Positions 18,283-25,840 of a stretch of DNA of 64,000 nt are shown one piece after another; the stretch's first letter is position 1, and every line of letters begins with the position of its first letter. The stretch is from Vibrio sp. Of7-15 (lineage in GTDB: Bacteria; Pseudomonadota; Gammaproteobacteria; Enterobacterales; Vibrionaceae). The notes under the pieces were generated by a model. The model was not told the DNA's origin. It saw only the letters and a program-made list of their open reading frames with translations, and did not search any database. The DNA lies in contig NZ_JAKRGH010000005.1 in NCBI RefSeq assembly GCF_022347565.1, forward strand, positions 186,001 through 250,000. Direction: 5' to 3'. A program made the position numbers and the translations under genes.

Positions 18283-19290
18283 TTATAATACGATGTCGCG
18301 CACTTCAGGATCTTTACGTTCTAGGTAGTGAATGGACTTCACTCGGCGAATAGTGCGGCAGCGACCACGGATCAACAGAGTTTCTGTTGTCGCGATGTCA
18401 CCTTGGCGAGTAATGCCTTCCAGTAGATCACCTTTGGTAATACCTGTTGCGGCAAACACCACATCATCACTGCGTGCCATGTCTGACATGGTTAATACTT
18501 TATTGGCTTCAACGCCCATTTCAGCGCAGCGTTTTAGTTCTAGTTCGCCATGGGTGCGGTTTTCTTCTGTGTCACCTTTTACTTCATGGCGAGGGAGAAG
18601 TCGGCCTTGCATGTCACCGTCCAGTGCGCGGATAACGGCAGCAGACACTACGCCTTCCGGTGCTCCGCCAATGCAGTACATGACATCCACTTCACTGTCA
18701 GGCATCGATGTGAGAATTGATGCGGCAACATCGCCATCTGGCACAGCAAACACACGTATTCCCATGGCTTGCATTTGAGCTATCACGGCATCGTGGCGAG
18801 GCTTTGCTAGGGTGGTGACAACCAGAGTATCCAGTGTTTTTCCTAGTGCTTTAGCGATGTTCTTTAAGTTTTCTTCCAGTGGAAGAGTCAGGTCAATACT
18901 GCCTTTTGCACCAGGACCGACGACTAACTTTTCCATGTACATATCTGGGGCTTTTAGAAAGCTGCCTTTTTCACCCGCAGCGAGTACGGCTAGCGCGTTA
19001 GATTGTCCCATGGCTGTCATGCGTGTGCCTTCGATTGGATCTACAGCAATATCAACTGCATCACCGCCAACACCAACGTTTTCACCAATGTACAGCATTG
19101 GTGCGTCGTCGATCTCACCTTCACCAATAACAATCTCACCTTCAATCTCGGTTTTATTTAGCAAGATTCGCATTACTTCAACAGCAGCGGCATCTGCGGC
19201 ATTTTTATCACCACGGCCTAACCATTTATAACCTGCTAGTGCTGCCCCTTCAGTGACACGGGAAAAGGCCATTGCTAAATCGCGTTTCAT
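18283..19290 (-). CDS. glpX: Class II fructose-1,6-bisphosphatase
   Basis: 335 residues from the ATG at 19290 (MKRDLAMAFSRVTEGAALA), with GGAG 6 bases upstream; E. coli GlpX is 336. Metal/substrate motifs GEGEIDDAPML and DPIEGTRMTAMGQSNA and the phosphate-site YCIGGAPEG are intact. It hydrolyses fructose-1,6-bisphosphate in gluconeogenesis. Unlike E. coli it is not preceded by glpFK. Two long antisense frames over it are shadows of its codon bias. Confidence 0.95.
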   Translation of the reverse strand: MKRDLAMAFSRVTEGAALAGYKWLGRGDKNAADAAAVEVMRILLNKTEIEGEIVIGEGEIDDAPMLYIGENVGVGGDAVDIAVDPIEGTRMTAMGQSNALAVLAAGEKGSFLKAPDMYMEKLVVGPGAKGSIDLTLPLEENLKNIAKALGKTLDTLVVTTLAKPRHDAVIAQMQAMGIRVFAVPDGDVAASILTSMPDSEVDVMYCIGGAPEGVVSAAVIRALDGDMQGRLLPRHEVKGDTEENRTHGELELKRCAEMGVEANKVLTMSDMARSDDVVFAATGITKGDLLEGITRQGDIATTETLLIRGRCRTIRRVKSIHYLERKDPEVRDIVL

Positions 19291-19461
19291 GCTTGCTCCA
19301 AACAAAAAAGTAGCTTCAAAAATTCGGCGCAAATTCTATCATAATAAAATAGTAAACGTTTGCCTTTTGTTTGGGGAAGACAGTGCGATGGAGGATAAAG
19401 TCAGTAGCTATGCAATATTGTTAAGGAAAATAGGAAGGCGTGACTACGATATGACAGATAT

Positions 19462-19560
19462 AAAAAATCCGACCTGAATTTAGGTCGGATTGCCAATAAA
19501 GCAAAGTCTTGGATTTCTCCAAGAGAGATACGATCAGCCTTTAAACTATCATGTAAAACA
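19462..19560 (-). ncRNA. Candidate small RNA in the glpX-zapB gap
   Basis: Within a 590-base gap (19291-19880) lies a strong minus-strand terminator: AATCCGACCT, six-base loop, AGGTCGGATT, then TTTTTT (19462-19491). No minus-strand gene precedes it. About 20 bases upstream a compact hairpin CTTGGA-GAAA-TCCAAG (19506-19521) has a GNRA tetraloop. Hairpin, single-stranded linker and terminator form a typical Hfq-type small RNA. The 5' end near 19560 is a guess. An overlapping 72-codon frame runs through the terminator and is unlikely to be protein. Confidence 0.5.
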
Positions 19561-19821
19561 AGGATGTAAAATAGGATGAGATCCCATTTTTTAGGTTTGT
19601 TAAATGAAAAATTACGCAAAAATGGATAGGTTTATTTCACCTGTTATCAAAGTGAAAAAGAACGATTTTTCTTACTTTTGAGAGAGGGAAAATTGTGCTT
19701 ATAGCAAGCTAACTTTAGGTAGTTGAGCGAGATAATGTGAACGCTGATTGATTTTTGTTCAAATGATACAGATATAACAACAAGTGAGTGATAGTCTTGC
19801 TCAGGCTAGGTAGAATAGGGC

Positions 19822-19851
19822 TTGAAGGGGTGTAGTGATGAAAACTATACT
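19822..19851 (+). promoter_or_regulatory. Sigma-70 promoter of zapB
   Basis: TTGAAG (19822-19827), 18-base spacer, TATACT (19846-19851), about 30 bases before the zapB start. Confidence 0.65.
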
Positions 19852-19880
19852 GAGTCCGTAATTAATAACAGGTGGCCGAG

Positions 19881-20123
19881 ATGTCTTTAGAAGTATTAGA
19901 AAAGCTAGAAGCTAAAGTGCAAATGGCAGTAGATACCATTTCACTGTTACAAATGGAAGTTGAAGAGCTGAAAGAGCAAAACGAGCAACTTTCTGCTGAG
20001 TCTGCAGAATTAAAAAGCAGCCGCACTGACTTAGAAGAGCAAAACCAGCAGCTACGTACTGATCACGAAGCATGGCAAGCTCGCGTTCGTAACCTTTTAG
20101 GTAAAATGGACGACGTAGAATAA
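19881..20123 (+). CDS. zapB: Cell-division protein ZapB
   Basis: 80 residues that form one continuous coiled coil, rich in Glu/Gln/Leu heptads. The N-terminal MSLEVLEKLEAKVQMAVDTI and ITLLQMEIEEL-like segment match ZapB, which joins the Z-ring through ZapA and MatP. The start at 19881 has AGGTGG 5 bases upstream; a GTG three codons earlier overlaps that site. It is divergent from the candidate small RNA and convergent with rraA, matching the usual zapB-rraA-menA neighbourhood. Confidence 0.94.
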   Translation: MSLEVLEKLEAKVQMAVDTISLLQMEVEELKEQNEQLSAESAELKSSRTDLEEQNQQLRTDHEAWQARVRNLLGKMDDVE

Positions 20124-20126
20124 TAG

Positions 20127-20153
20127 AACAGAGCCAAATGGCTCTGTTTTTTT
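20127..20153 (+). terminator. zapB terminator
   Basis: AACAGAGCC (20127-20135), AAAT, GGCTCTGTT (20140-20148), then Ts. Confidence 0.88.
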
Positions 20154-20190
20154 ATGTGAAGATAATACGAATTTACTGAGCAGTTAAGCG

Positions 20191-20694
20191 TTAATCTTGC
20201 TCAGTTTCATCACCCACCAGAAGTGGTTCTTGTGACAAAATCACGCCAGTTGTATCGGCGTAAATATAGTCTTCTGCTAAAAAGGTCACACCGCCAAAAT
20301 TGACAGCAACATCGATGTCACCAATGCTTTTCTGTGTTGACCCTGCTGGGGTTGAAGCTAAGGCTTGGATGCCTAAATCTAACTCTTCTAAGACATCGAC
20401 TTCACGTACACAGCCGTAAACCACCAAACCTTCCCAATTATTTTCTTCTGCGAGTGTTGCCAAGTCAGCGTCAATAAGAGCACGGCGCAGCGACCCACCA
20501 CCATCAATCAGAAGTACACGGCCTTCACCATCTTCTTCCAGCGTTGAGGCAATTAAGCCGTTGTCTTCAAAACATTTGATTGTCGTTATCTTGCCTGCAA
20601 AAGAAGGCCGACCACCAAAAGTGCTGAACATTGGTTCTATAACATCAACCTGATCAAAATAAACATCGCATAGCTCTGAGGTGTTGTATTCCAT
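20191..20694 (-). CDS. rraA: Ribonuclease E activity regulator RraA
   Basis: 167 residues. RraA is a trimeric protein that binds the RNase E scaffold and inhibits mRNA decay; it resembles demethylmenaquinone methyltransferases but lacks that activity. Family segments [28 protein letters not shown] and [13 protein letters not shown] are intact. The acidic C-terminus (DETEQD) is common. It is 122 bases downstream of menA on the same strand. Confidence 0.94.
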   Translation of the reverse strand: MEYNTSELCDVYFDQVDVIEPMFSTFGGRPSFAGKITTIKCFEDNGLIASTLEEDGEGRVLLIDGGGSLRRALIDADLATLAEENNWEGLVVYGCVREVDVLEELDLGIQALASTPAGSTQKSIGDIDVAVNFGGVTFLAEDYIYADTTGVILSQEPLLVGDETEQD

Positions 20695-20816
20695 ATTCTA
20701 ACTCTTCTGTGGCGAAAAATTGGGTGCTACTGTTTTTAGCATGATGAAAGTATAACCAGCTGATATGGCAATGCAATGACCAAAAACAATATTGAGTAAG
20801 TCGTTACTATTGGGTA

Positions 20817-21722
20817 TCAGCCTAATATTAGCCCTATAGCAAACAATAAGTTAGTTAATAGTGCACATTGAACAATCACAGGCATCATTGGGCGGATTGC
20901 TTGGCCATCAGGGGCGTTGTATACAGCGATGGCGTGTTTGAGTAATAAAGGGCTGGCGATCAAAAAGAGCCAAGCCAGTGGTGAAGTAAATTGACCACTA
21001 ATAAATACGCTCAAACACAGCATGGAACCAAAGAGCAGGGATAGATGATATTTTCGCCCCCAAGTTGGCCCCATGCGAACAATCAGTGTCATTTTTCCGC
21101 ATGCCTGATCGTTGTCTATATCTCTTAAGTTGTTGATGTTTAGTACACCCACCGCAAGTAGGCCACAGGCTGTAGCAGGCAGAAGAATCGCAAGATCCAG
21201 TTGGCCTGTATGAAGATAGTAGCTACCCGCCACACCTAACCAGCCAAAAAAGATTAAGACGGATAAATCGCCGAGTCCTCGATAGCCGTAGGGTTTGTTG
21301 CCTACGGTATAGGCAATGGCGGCTACGATCGCCAATAAACCAAGGCCAATGAAACTGATGATGTCTGCGGTGCTGGTAAATGAAAGAGCTATGAGTGTTA
21401 AACCACTGATGATGGTCAGTGAAATATTGATGACCATGGCGGTTTTCATGGCTTGGCTAGAGACTAAGCCAGATTGAATCGCTCTTGTGGGGCCAAGGCG
21501 TTCGTCATTGTCTGTGCCTTTTATTGCATCACCATAATCATTAGCAAGGTTGGATAATATTTGCAGTAAAATGGCAGTAATGAGTGCCATGATGGCAATG
21601 GAGAGCGAAAAATGGCCTTGCCAGTAAGCGAGAGCGCTGCCAGTAACGATGGAGGCGAGAGCCAGAGGTAGTGTTTTTGGTCGTGCGGCATCAAGCCAAA
21701 TAGAAAGTGAAGCTGATTTCAT
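20817..21722 (-). CDS. menA: 1,4-dihydroxy-2-naphthoate polyprenyltransferase
   Basis: 301 residues, an integral membrane UbiA-family enzyme with about nine helices. It attaches the isoprenoid tail in menaquinone synthesis. The first Asp-rich motif NLANDYGDAIKGTDNDE (prenyl-diphosphate/Mg2+) and the second NNLRDIDNDQACGK are visible. AAAGG lies 7 bases before the ATG. The order hslV-hslU-menA-rraA is conserved with E. coli. Confidence 0.94.
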   Translation of the reverse strand: MKSASLSIWLDAARPKTLPLALASIVTGSALAYWQGHFSLSIAIMALITAILLQILSNLANDYGDAIKGTDNDERLGPTRAIQSGLVSSQAMKTAMVINISLTIISGLTLIALSFTSTADIISFIGLGLLAIVAAIAYTVGNKPYGYRGLGDLSVLIFFGWLGVAGSYYLHTGQLDLAILLPATACGLLAVGVLNINNLRDIDNDQACGKMTLIVRMGPTWGRKYHLSLLFGSMLCLSVFISGQFTSPLAWLFLIASPLLLKHAIAVYNAPDGQAIRPMMPVIVQCALLTNLLFAIGLILG

Positions 21723-21785
21723 TTCAGGCCTTTTGAGTGAAGGACTATAAAATCATTATTCCTGTTTAGCAGGAGGACAGCAAAT

Positions 21786-21839
21786 ATGAATCAAGAGGAA
21801 TTGAAAGAAATGAAGGAAGCTTTGATCTCATCGGGGTAA
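21786..21839 (+). CDS. Candidate micro-ORF of 17 codons, unknown
   Basis: ATG at 21786 encodes MNQEELKEMKEALISSG and stops at 21837-21839. An ideal AGGAGG (21771-21776) lies 9 bases upstream, part of a small TCCTG/CAGGA hairpin (21760-21774). It runs opposite to both menA and hslU. The peptide is charged and helical. One extra G in the GGGG run before the stop would extend the frame by almost 40 residues, across the 3' end of hslU. Translation is unproven. Confidence 0.35.
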   Translation: MNQEELKEMKEALISSG

Positions 21840-21843
21840 ATGT

Positions 21844-21880
21844 ACCGAACTTAAAGCACTTTGAGCCCTTTAAGTTCGGT
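21844..21880. terminator. 13-bp perfect inverted repeat after hslU
   Basis: ACCGAACTTAAAG (21844-21856) and CTTTAAGTTCGGT (21868-21880), loop 11. It lies between the ends of hslU and the micro-ORF. No T tract on either side. Confidence 0.45.
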
Positions 21881-21891
21881 CATGAACAAGG

Positions 21892-23223
21892 TTATAGAAT
21901 GAAGCGGCTTAGATCTTCATCTTCAACTAATTCACCTAGACGCGATTTCACGTAAGCGGCATCGACAGTTAATGTGCTGCCTGCCTTGTCTGTGGCGTCA
22001 AAGGAAATTTCTTCCATTAAACGTTCCATAACAGTGTGAAGGCGACGAGCACCGATGTTTTCGGTTGTTTCATTTACTTGCCATGCAGCTTCGGCGATCT
22101 GATTAATACCATCGTCTGAAAAATCAACACTGACTTCTTCAGTCGCCATTAGCGCCATGTATTGCTCAGTTAGAGAAGCATTAGGCTCAGTCAGGATACG
22201 TTTGAAGTCGTGGCTAGTTAATGGCTCTAGCTCGACACGAATTGGTAAACGGCCTTGTAATTCAGGAATTAGATCCGATGGTTTTGCAACTTGGAATGCA
22301 CCAGAGGCAATAAACAAGATGTGATCTGTTTTTACCATACCGTGCTTAGTGGATACCGTGCTACCTTCCACAAGAGGAAGTAAATCGCGTTGTACCCCTT
22401 CACGAGACACATCTGGGCCTGAGCTTTCGCCACGTTTACAGATTTTGTCGATTTCATCGATGAAAACAATACCGTTGTTCTCAACGTTGAAGATTGCTTG
22501 TTCTTTTAGCTCTTCTTGGTTAACCAGTTTAGAAGCTTCTTCTTCGGTAACGGCTTTCAGCGCATCTTTGATTTTCATCTTACGCTTTTTGCTGGTGTTA
22601 CCGGCAAGGTTCTGGAACATGCCTTGTAGCTGGTTGGTCATCTCTTCCATGCCTGGAGGAGCCATGATTTCCACGCCCATTTGTGGGGCTGCTACATCAA
22701 TTTCAATCTCTTTGTCGTCTAGCTTACCTTCGCGTAGCTTTTTACGGAAAGTTTGGCGAGTATTTGAGTTTTCTTCACCCGCTTCATTTTGACCCCAAGC
22801 ATCGCGAGCTGGTGGCAATAGCGTATCTAAAATACGATCTTCAGCCAGCTCTTCTGCGCGGAACTGCACTTTTTCCATCGCTTGCTGGTGCGTCATTTTA
22901 ATCGCTGCATCAGTCAGATCGCGAATGATGGTTTCCACTTCTTTACCAACGTAGCCCACTTCCGTGAACTTGGTTGCTTCGACTTTGATAAAGGGGGCGT
23001 TTGCCAGTTTTGCAAGGCGGCGAGCAATTTCTGTTTTACCCACACCCGTTGGACCAATCATTAGGATGTTTTTTGGTGTTACTTCGGCACGCAGCTCTGG
23101 TTGCAGCTGCATACGACGCCAGCGGTTACGCAGAGCAATCGCCACGGCACGCTTAGCTTTGTCTTGACCGATGATGTGGCTGTCAAGTTCATGAACAATT
23201 TCGCGAGGAGTCATTTCAGACAT
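21892..23223 (-). CDS. hslU: ATP-dependent protease ATPase subunit HslU (ClpY)
   Basis: 443 residues. An AAA+ unfoldase that feeds substrates to HslV. Walker [15 protein letters not shown], the pore motif GYVGKEVE, Walker [10 protein letters not shown], the intermediate I-domain (about 110-245) and the C-terminal sensor-2 segment [13 protein letters not shown] are present. The protein ends [10 protein letters not shown], the tail that inserts into HslV and activates it. It is 9 bases downstream of hslV. Confidence 0.97.
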   Translation of the reverse strand: MSEMTPREIVHELDSHIIGQDKAKRAVAIALRNRWRRMQLQPELRAEVTPKNILMIGPTGVGKTEIARRLAKLANAPFIKVEATKFTEVGYVGKEVETIIRDLTDAAIKMTHQQAMEKVQFRAEELAEDRILDTLLPPARDAWGQNEAGEENSNTRQTFRKKLREGKLDDKEIEIDVAAPQMGVEIMAPPGMEEMTNQLQGMFQNLAGNTSKKRKMKIKDALKAVTEEEASKLVNQEELKEQAIFNVENNGIVFIDEIDKICKRGESSGPDVSREGVQRDLLPLVEGSTVSTKHGMVKTDHILFIASGAFQVAKPSDLIPELQGRLPIRVELEPLTSHDFKRILTEPNASLTEQYMALMATEEVSVDFSDDGINQIAEAAWQVNETTENIGARRLHTVMERLMEEISFDATDKAGSTLTVDAAYVKSRLGELVEDEDLSRFIL

Positions 23224-23232
23224 AGTGGCATC

Positions 23233-23769
23233 CTATTGCTTAGCGTTGCTGTCAAGTTCTTCGACAGTATGCTGATGGTTGGTAAATACACAGATATCAC
23301 CGGCAATGTTAAGTGATTTTTCTGCGATAGTGCGAGCGTCAAGCTCGGTATTTTCTAATAATGCGGTTGCAGCAGCTTGTGCAAAATTGCCGCCAGAGCC
23401 AATGGCGATCAAATCGTGCTCAGGCTGAACCACATCACCGTTACCAGTAATAATAAGAGACGCGGTTTCATCGGCCACAGCCAGTAAGGCTTCCAGTTTT
23501 CGAAGTGCGCGGTCACTGCGCCAGTCTTTGGCCAGCTCGACGGCAGCTTTGGTTAAATGGCCTTGGTGCATTTCAAGTTTACGCTCAAAACGCTCAAATA
23601 GAGTGAAGGCATCGGCAGTACCGCCAGCAAAACCTGCTAGTACTTTATTGTTATATAGGCGACGAACTTTACGAGCATTGCCTTTCATTACCGTGTTACC
23701 AAGTGATACTTGGCCATCGCCAGCAATAACGACTTTACCGTTGCGGCGTACAGATACGATTGTAGTCAC
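23233..23769 (-). CDS. hslV: ATP-dependent protease peptidase subunit HslV (ClpQ)
   Basis: 178 residues. After Met removal the N-terminal Thr (MTTIVSV) is the proteasome-like nucleophile; Lys and Gly residues of the active site ([17 protein letters not shown]) are present. The start is a GTG at 23769 with AGAGGT 7 bases upstream. The leader has a sigma-32 promoter and a stem-loop like that described for E. coli hslVU mRNA, so it is likely heat-inducible. Confidence 0.97.
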   Translation of the reverse strand: MTTIVSVRRNGKVVIAGDGQVSLGNTVMKGNARKVRRLYNNKVLAGFAGGTADAFTLFERFERKLEMHQGHLTKAAVELAKDWRSDRALRKLEALLAVADETASLIITGNGDVVQPEHDLIAIGSGGNFAQAAATALLENTELDARTIAEKSLNIAGDICVFTNHQHTVEELDSNAKQ

Positions 23770-23790
23770 GGGTTAAACCTCTTTTGTCAC

Positions 23791-23808
23791 TCTGGCACGT
23801 TTGCCAGA
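23791..23808 (-). promoter_or_regulatory. Stem-loop in the hslVU 5' leader
   Basis: TCTGGCA and TGCCAGA form a perfect 7-bp stem with a 4-base loop, 22 bases before the start codon. A 5' stem-loop stabilises hslVU mRNA in E. coli. Confidence 0.6.
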
Positions 23809-23824
23809 ACCGATATTACTTACT

Positions 23825-23852
23825 ATCTGGGGGCGGCTGAGAGTTTTTCAAC
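23825..23852 (-). promoter_or_regulatory. Sigma-32 promoter of hslVU
   Basis: On the minus strand GTTGAAA (23852-23846), 13-base spacer, CCCCAGAT (23832-23825), close to the heat-shock consensus CTTGAAA-N13-17-CCCCATNT. Confidence 0.78.
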
Positions 23853-23908
23853 TCCATCTCCTACACAGATGATAGGAAAATAAGAGAAAAAGCGTGAATC
23901 TTTGTGAC

Positions 23909-23945
23909 AAAAAAGCAGAGCCTTTTCAGACCCTGCTTTTTCTAT
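23909..23945. terminator. ftsN terminator
   Basis: AAAAAAGCAG (23909-23918) and CTGCTTTTT (23933-23941) pair; T tracts occur in both directions. Confidence 0.75.
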
Positions 23946-23966
23946 ATGTTACTTTTATTGAAGCAC

Positions 23967-24527
23967 TTAGCTGTCTTTCCAGATGGCACAAGGTTCAATT
24001 TTAGCGCGCTGAAGTTTGTGGCGATCTTTTTCAGCTTGGCGTTTATATGGGTAGGGGCCCAGTACCACTCGATACCAGCTACTATTGGCCTTTTTACGGA
24101 TTTCACTACTTAACCCTTGAAAAGCAATGTCCATTTTACGTTCTTCAGCTTGAGCACGTGTTTTGTAAGCGCCACATTGCATGATGTAAGGGATTTCAGG
24201 GGCTTTTTGCTCTTTTGCTTCTACCTTAATTTCTTTGTCCGGCAGCTCTTTCATGTACTCCCATTTTTCTTCAGGGAGGGGAGGCAGCGGATCGGTCTTT
24301 TTGGGCTTTTCAGGCACAGTGACGGGAGTGACTTCGACAGGCTGCACAGGCTCTGGTGCCGGCTCATTACTTAGAAAAAAGAGACCATAACCAAATACAC
24401 CCATGAGAAGAAGGGCAACGGCACCTGCTTTCCATGGCATTTGGCTCGATTTTTTGTCTTGATAATTTTTCTTTTGGGTCGGCTTTTTCGGACTGCGACC
24501 GCGTTTAACGTAATCTTTAGTGGCCAC
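23967..24527 (-). CDS. ftsN: Cell-division protein FtsN
   Basis: 186 residues, much shorter than E. coli FtsN (319). A basic cytoplasmic tail (1-31), one transmembrane helix (about 33-52, AGAVALLLMGVFGYGLFFL), a Pro-rich linker, the essential periplasmic segment PEEKWEYMKELPDKEI and a C-terminal SPOR domain (about 108-186) that binds denuded peptidoglycan are present. The linker between the E segment and SPOR is much reduced. FtsN triggers septal synthesis through FtsA and FtsQLB. It lies between cytR and hslV as in E. coli. Confidence 0.92.
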   Translation of the reverse strand: MATKDYVKRGRSPKKPTQKKNYQDKKSSQMPWKAGAVALLLMGVFGYGLFFLSNEPAPEPVQPVEVTPVTVPEKPKKTDPLPPLPEEKWEYMKELPDKEIKVEAKEQKAPEIPYIMQCGAYKTRAQAEERKMDIAFQGLSSEIRKKANSSWYRVVLGPYPYKRQAEKDRHKLQRAKIEPCAIWKDS

Positions 24528-24658
24528 GATAGTTCTTTAAATGAGTTTTTGGAAAACGATATGGTAAATCAGTTGCGCTAAGTCTGGCTAGTCTTAGCGC
24601 AAAATTGTTTGTTACAAATCTCATTTAATATGAAAAGTGAAGTAGGAGTGGCGATGGA

Positions 24659-25663
24659 CTAGCTGCGTGGTGGTGCAGCACTGTCGCGAATCATCAATTT
24701 AGCGTCTAACAAACGAGATCCGGCACGGACTTCTTTGCCTTTTAGCAGCTCCAGTAGCATTAACATGGCTTGGCGGCCAATCTCATAGCGAGGCTGGGAC
24801 ACCGTTGTTAAAGCTGGTTCGCAGTAGTGAGCAAATTGGATGTCATCAAATCCCACAATGGATAAGTCTTGAGGAATGCGTAGACCTAAACGCTTGGCTT
24901 GTTGCATCGCACCAATTGCCATGATGTCATTATGACAAAACACGGCTGTTGGTGGCTCAGCTAATGACATCAGGCTGGTAATGGCTTTGGCACCGCCTTC
25001 AAAACTGAAGTCACCATTGACAATATAATTAGGGTTAACAGTAATTCCAGCACGTCGCATTGCTTGTTGATAGCCTTGATGACGGAACTGGCACAGAGCG
25101 GCGGTGTCAGGGCCTGATATTTGTGCCACACGCTGATGCCCCATTTGGGTTAGGTAGTTAACCGCTTCAAATGTGGCTGTGAGGTTATCAATATGAACCG
25201 TAGGCAATTCAAGTTCTGGTGCGTATTCACAGGCCATTACCAATGGTGGCAGGTTCTTTTGCTCAGGTTTACTGACATCAAATGGTAAATCGGTGCCTAG
25301 CAGCAACATGCCATCAGCTTGTTTCGTGAAAACAAGGTTAACTAAGGAACTCTCAGTTTGATGCTGTTGGCTACTGTTACCGAGTAGAACTAAGTAGCCG
25401 TTTTCTTTGGCTGCTTCTTCTATACCACGGATGATCTCCGAGAAGTAAGGATCACAGATGTCAGGAACAATAGTAACGATGGTCTTCGATTCATTGCGGC
25501 GTAGGTTGCGGGCTAATGAGTTTGGTGAATAGCCAGCTTCGAGTACTGCATCTTCTACTCTTTTACGGGTAGAAGCGGATACTTTTTCAGGGTTCATTAA
25601 CGCGCGCGATACGGTTGCCGTCGATACACCTGCCAGCTGGGCAACATCCTTCATTGTCGCCAT
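24659..25663 (-). CDS. cytR: LacI-family repressor CytR
   Basis: 334 residues. An N-terminal LacI helix-turn-helix (MATMKDVAQLAGVSTATVSRAL), hinge helix (SPNSLARNL) and periplasmic-binding-like effector domain (SKTIVTIVPDICDPYF onwards). CytR represses nucleoside uptake and catabolism genes together with CRP and is released by cytidine. The assignment rests on the priA-cytR-ftsN order as much as on sequence. The 177 bases upstream are AT-rich; no operator was assigned with confidence. Confidence 0.92.
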   Translation of the reverse strand: MATMKDVAQLAGVSTATVSRALMNPEKVSASTRKRVEDAVLEAGYSPNSLARNLRRNESKTIVTIVPDICDPYFSEIIRGIEEAAKENGYLVLLGNSSQQHQTESSLVNLVFTKQADGMLLLGTDLPFDVSKPEQKNLPPLVMACEYAPELELPTVHIDNLTATFEAVNYLTQMGHQRVAQISGPDTAALCQFRHQGYQQAMRRAGITVNPNYIVNGDFSFEGGAKAITSLMSLAEPPTAVFCHNDIMAIGAMQQAKRLGLRIPQDLSIVGFDDIQFAHYCEPALTTVSQPRYEIGRQAMLMLLELLKGKEVRAGSRLLDAKLMIRDSAAPPRS

Positions 25664-25840
25664 AGTATAAATTCCTCTTTTTTGTGTTCTCTCTTGTTAT
25701 TAGTTTTGAGAATAAGCAAACGATAACGTCATAATCAGAGCAGATATTTTATGCGTTAAATTAAGGATAAAATACGGTCGATTTAACAAAAATTACATTA
25801 AAAGTGGGATTTCTCTCACATTGATACTTTTTTTTGGCCA

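Noticed and set aside
18332-19231. Two long plus-strand frames (148 and 139 codons) opposite glpX
   Set aside because: They lie wholly antisense to a conserved enzyme, have low-complexity Ser/Ala/Pro composition and no ribosome site; they are codon-bias shadows.
19401-19619. A 72-codon minus-strand frame in the glpX-zapB gap
   Set aside because: It runs through a strong intrinsic terminator and has no recognisable domain; the RNA interpretation is simpler.
22349-22792. A 147-codon plus-strand frame opposite hslU
   Set aside because: Antisense to a conserved AAA+ gene, with no start signal.
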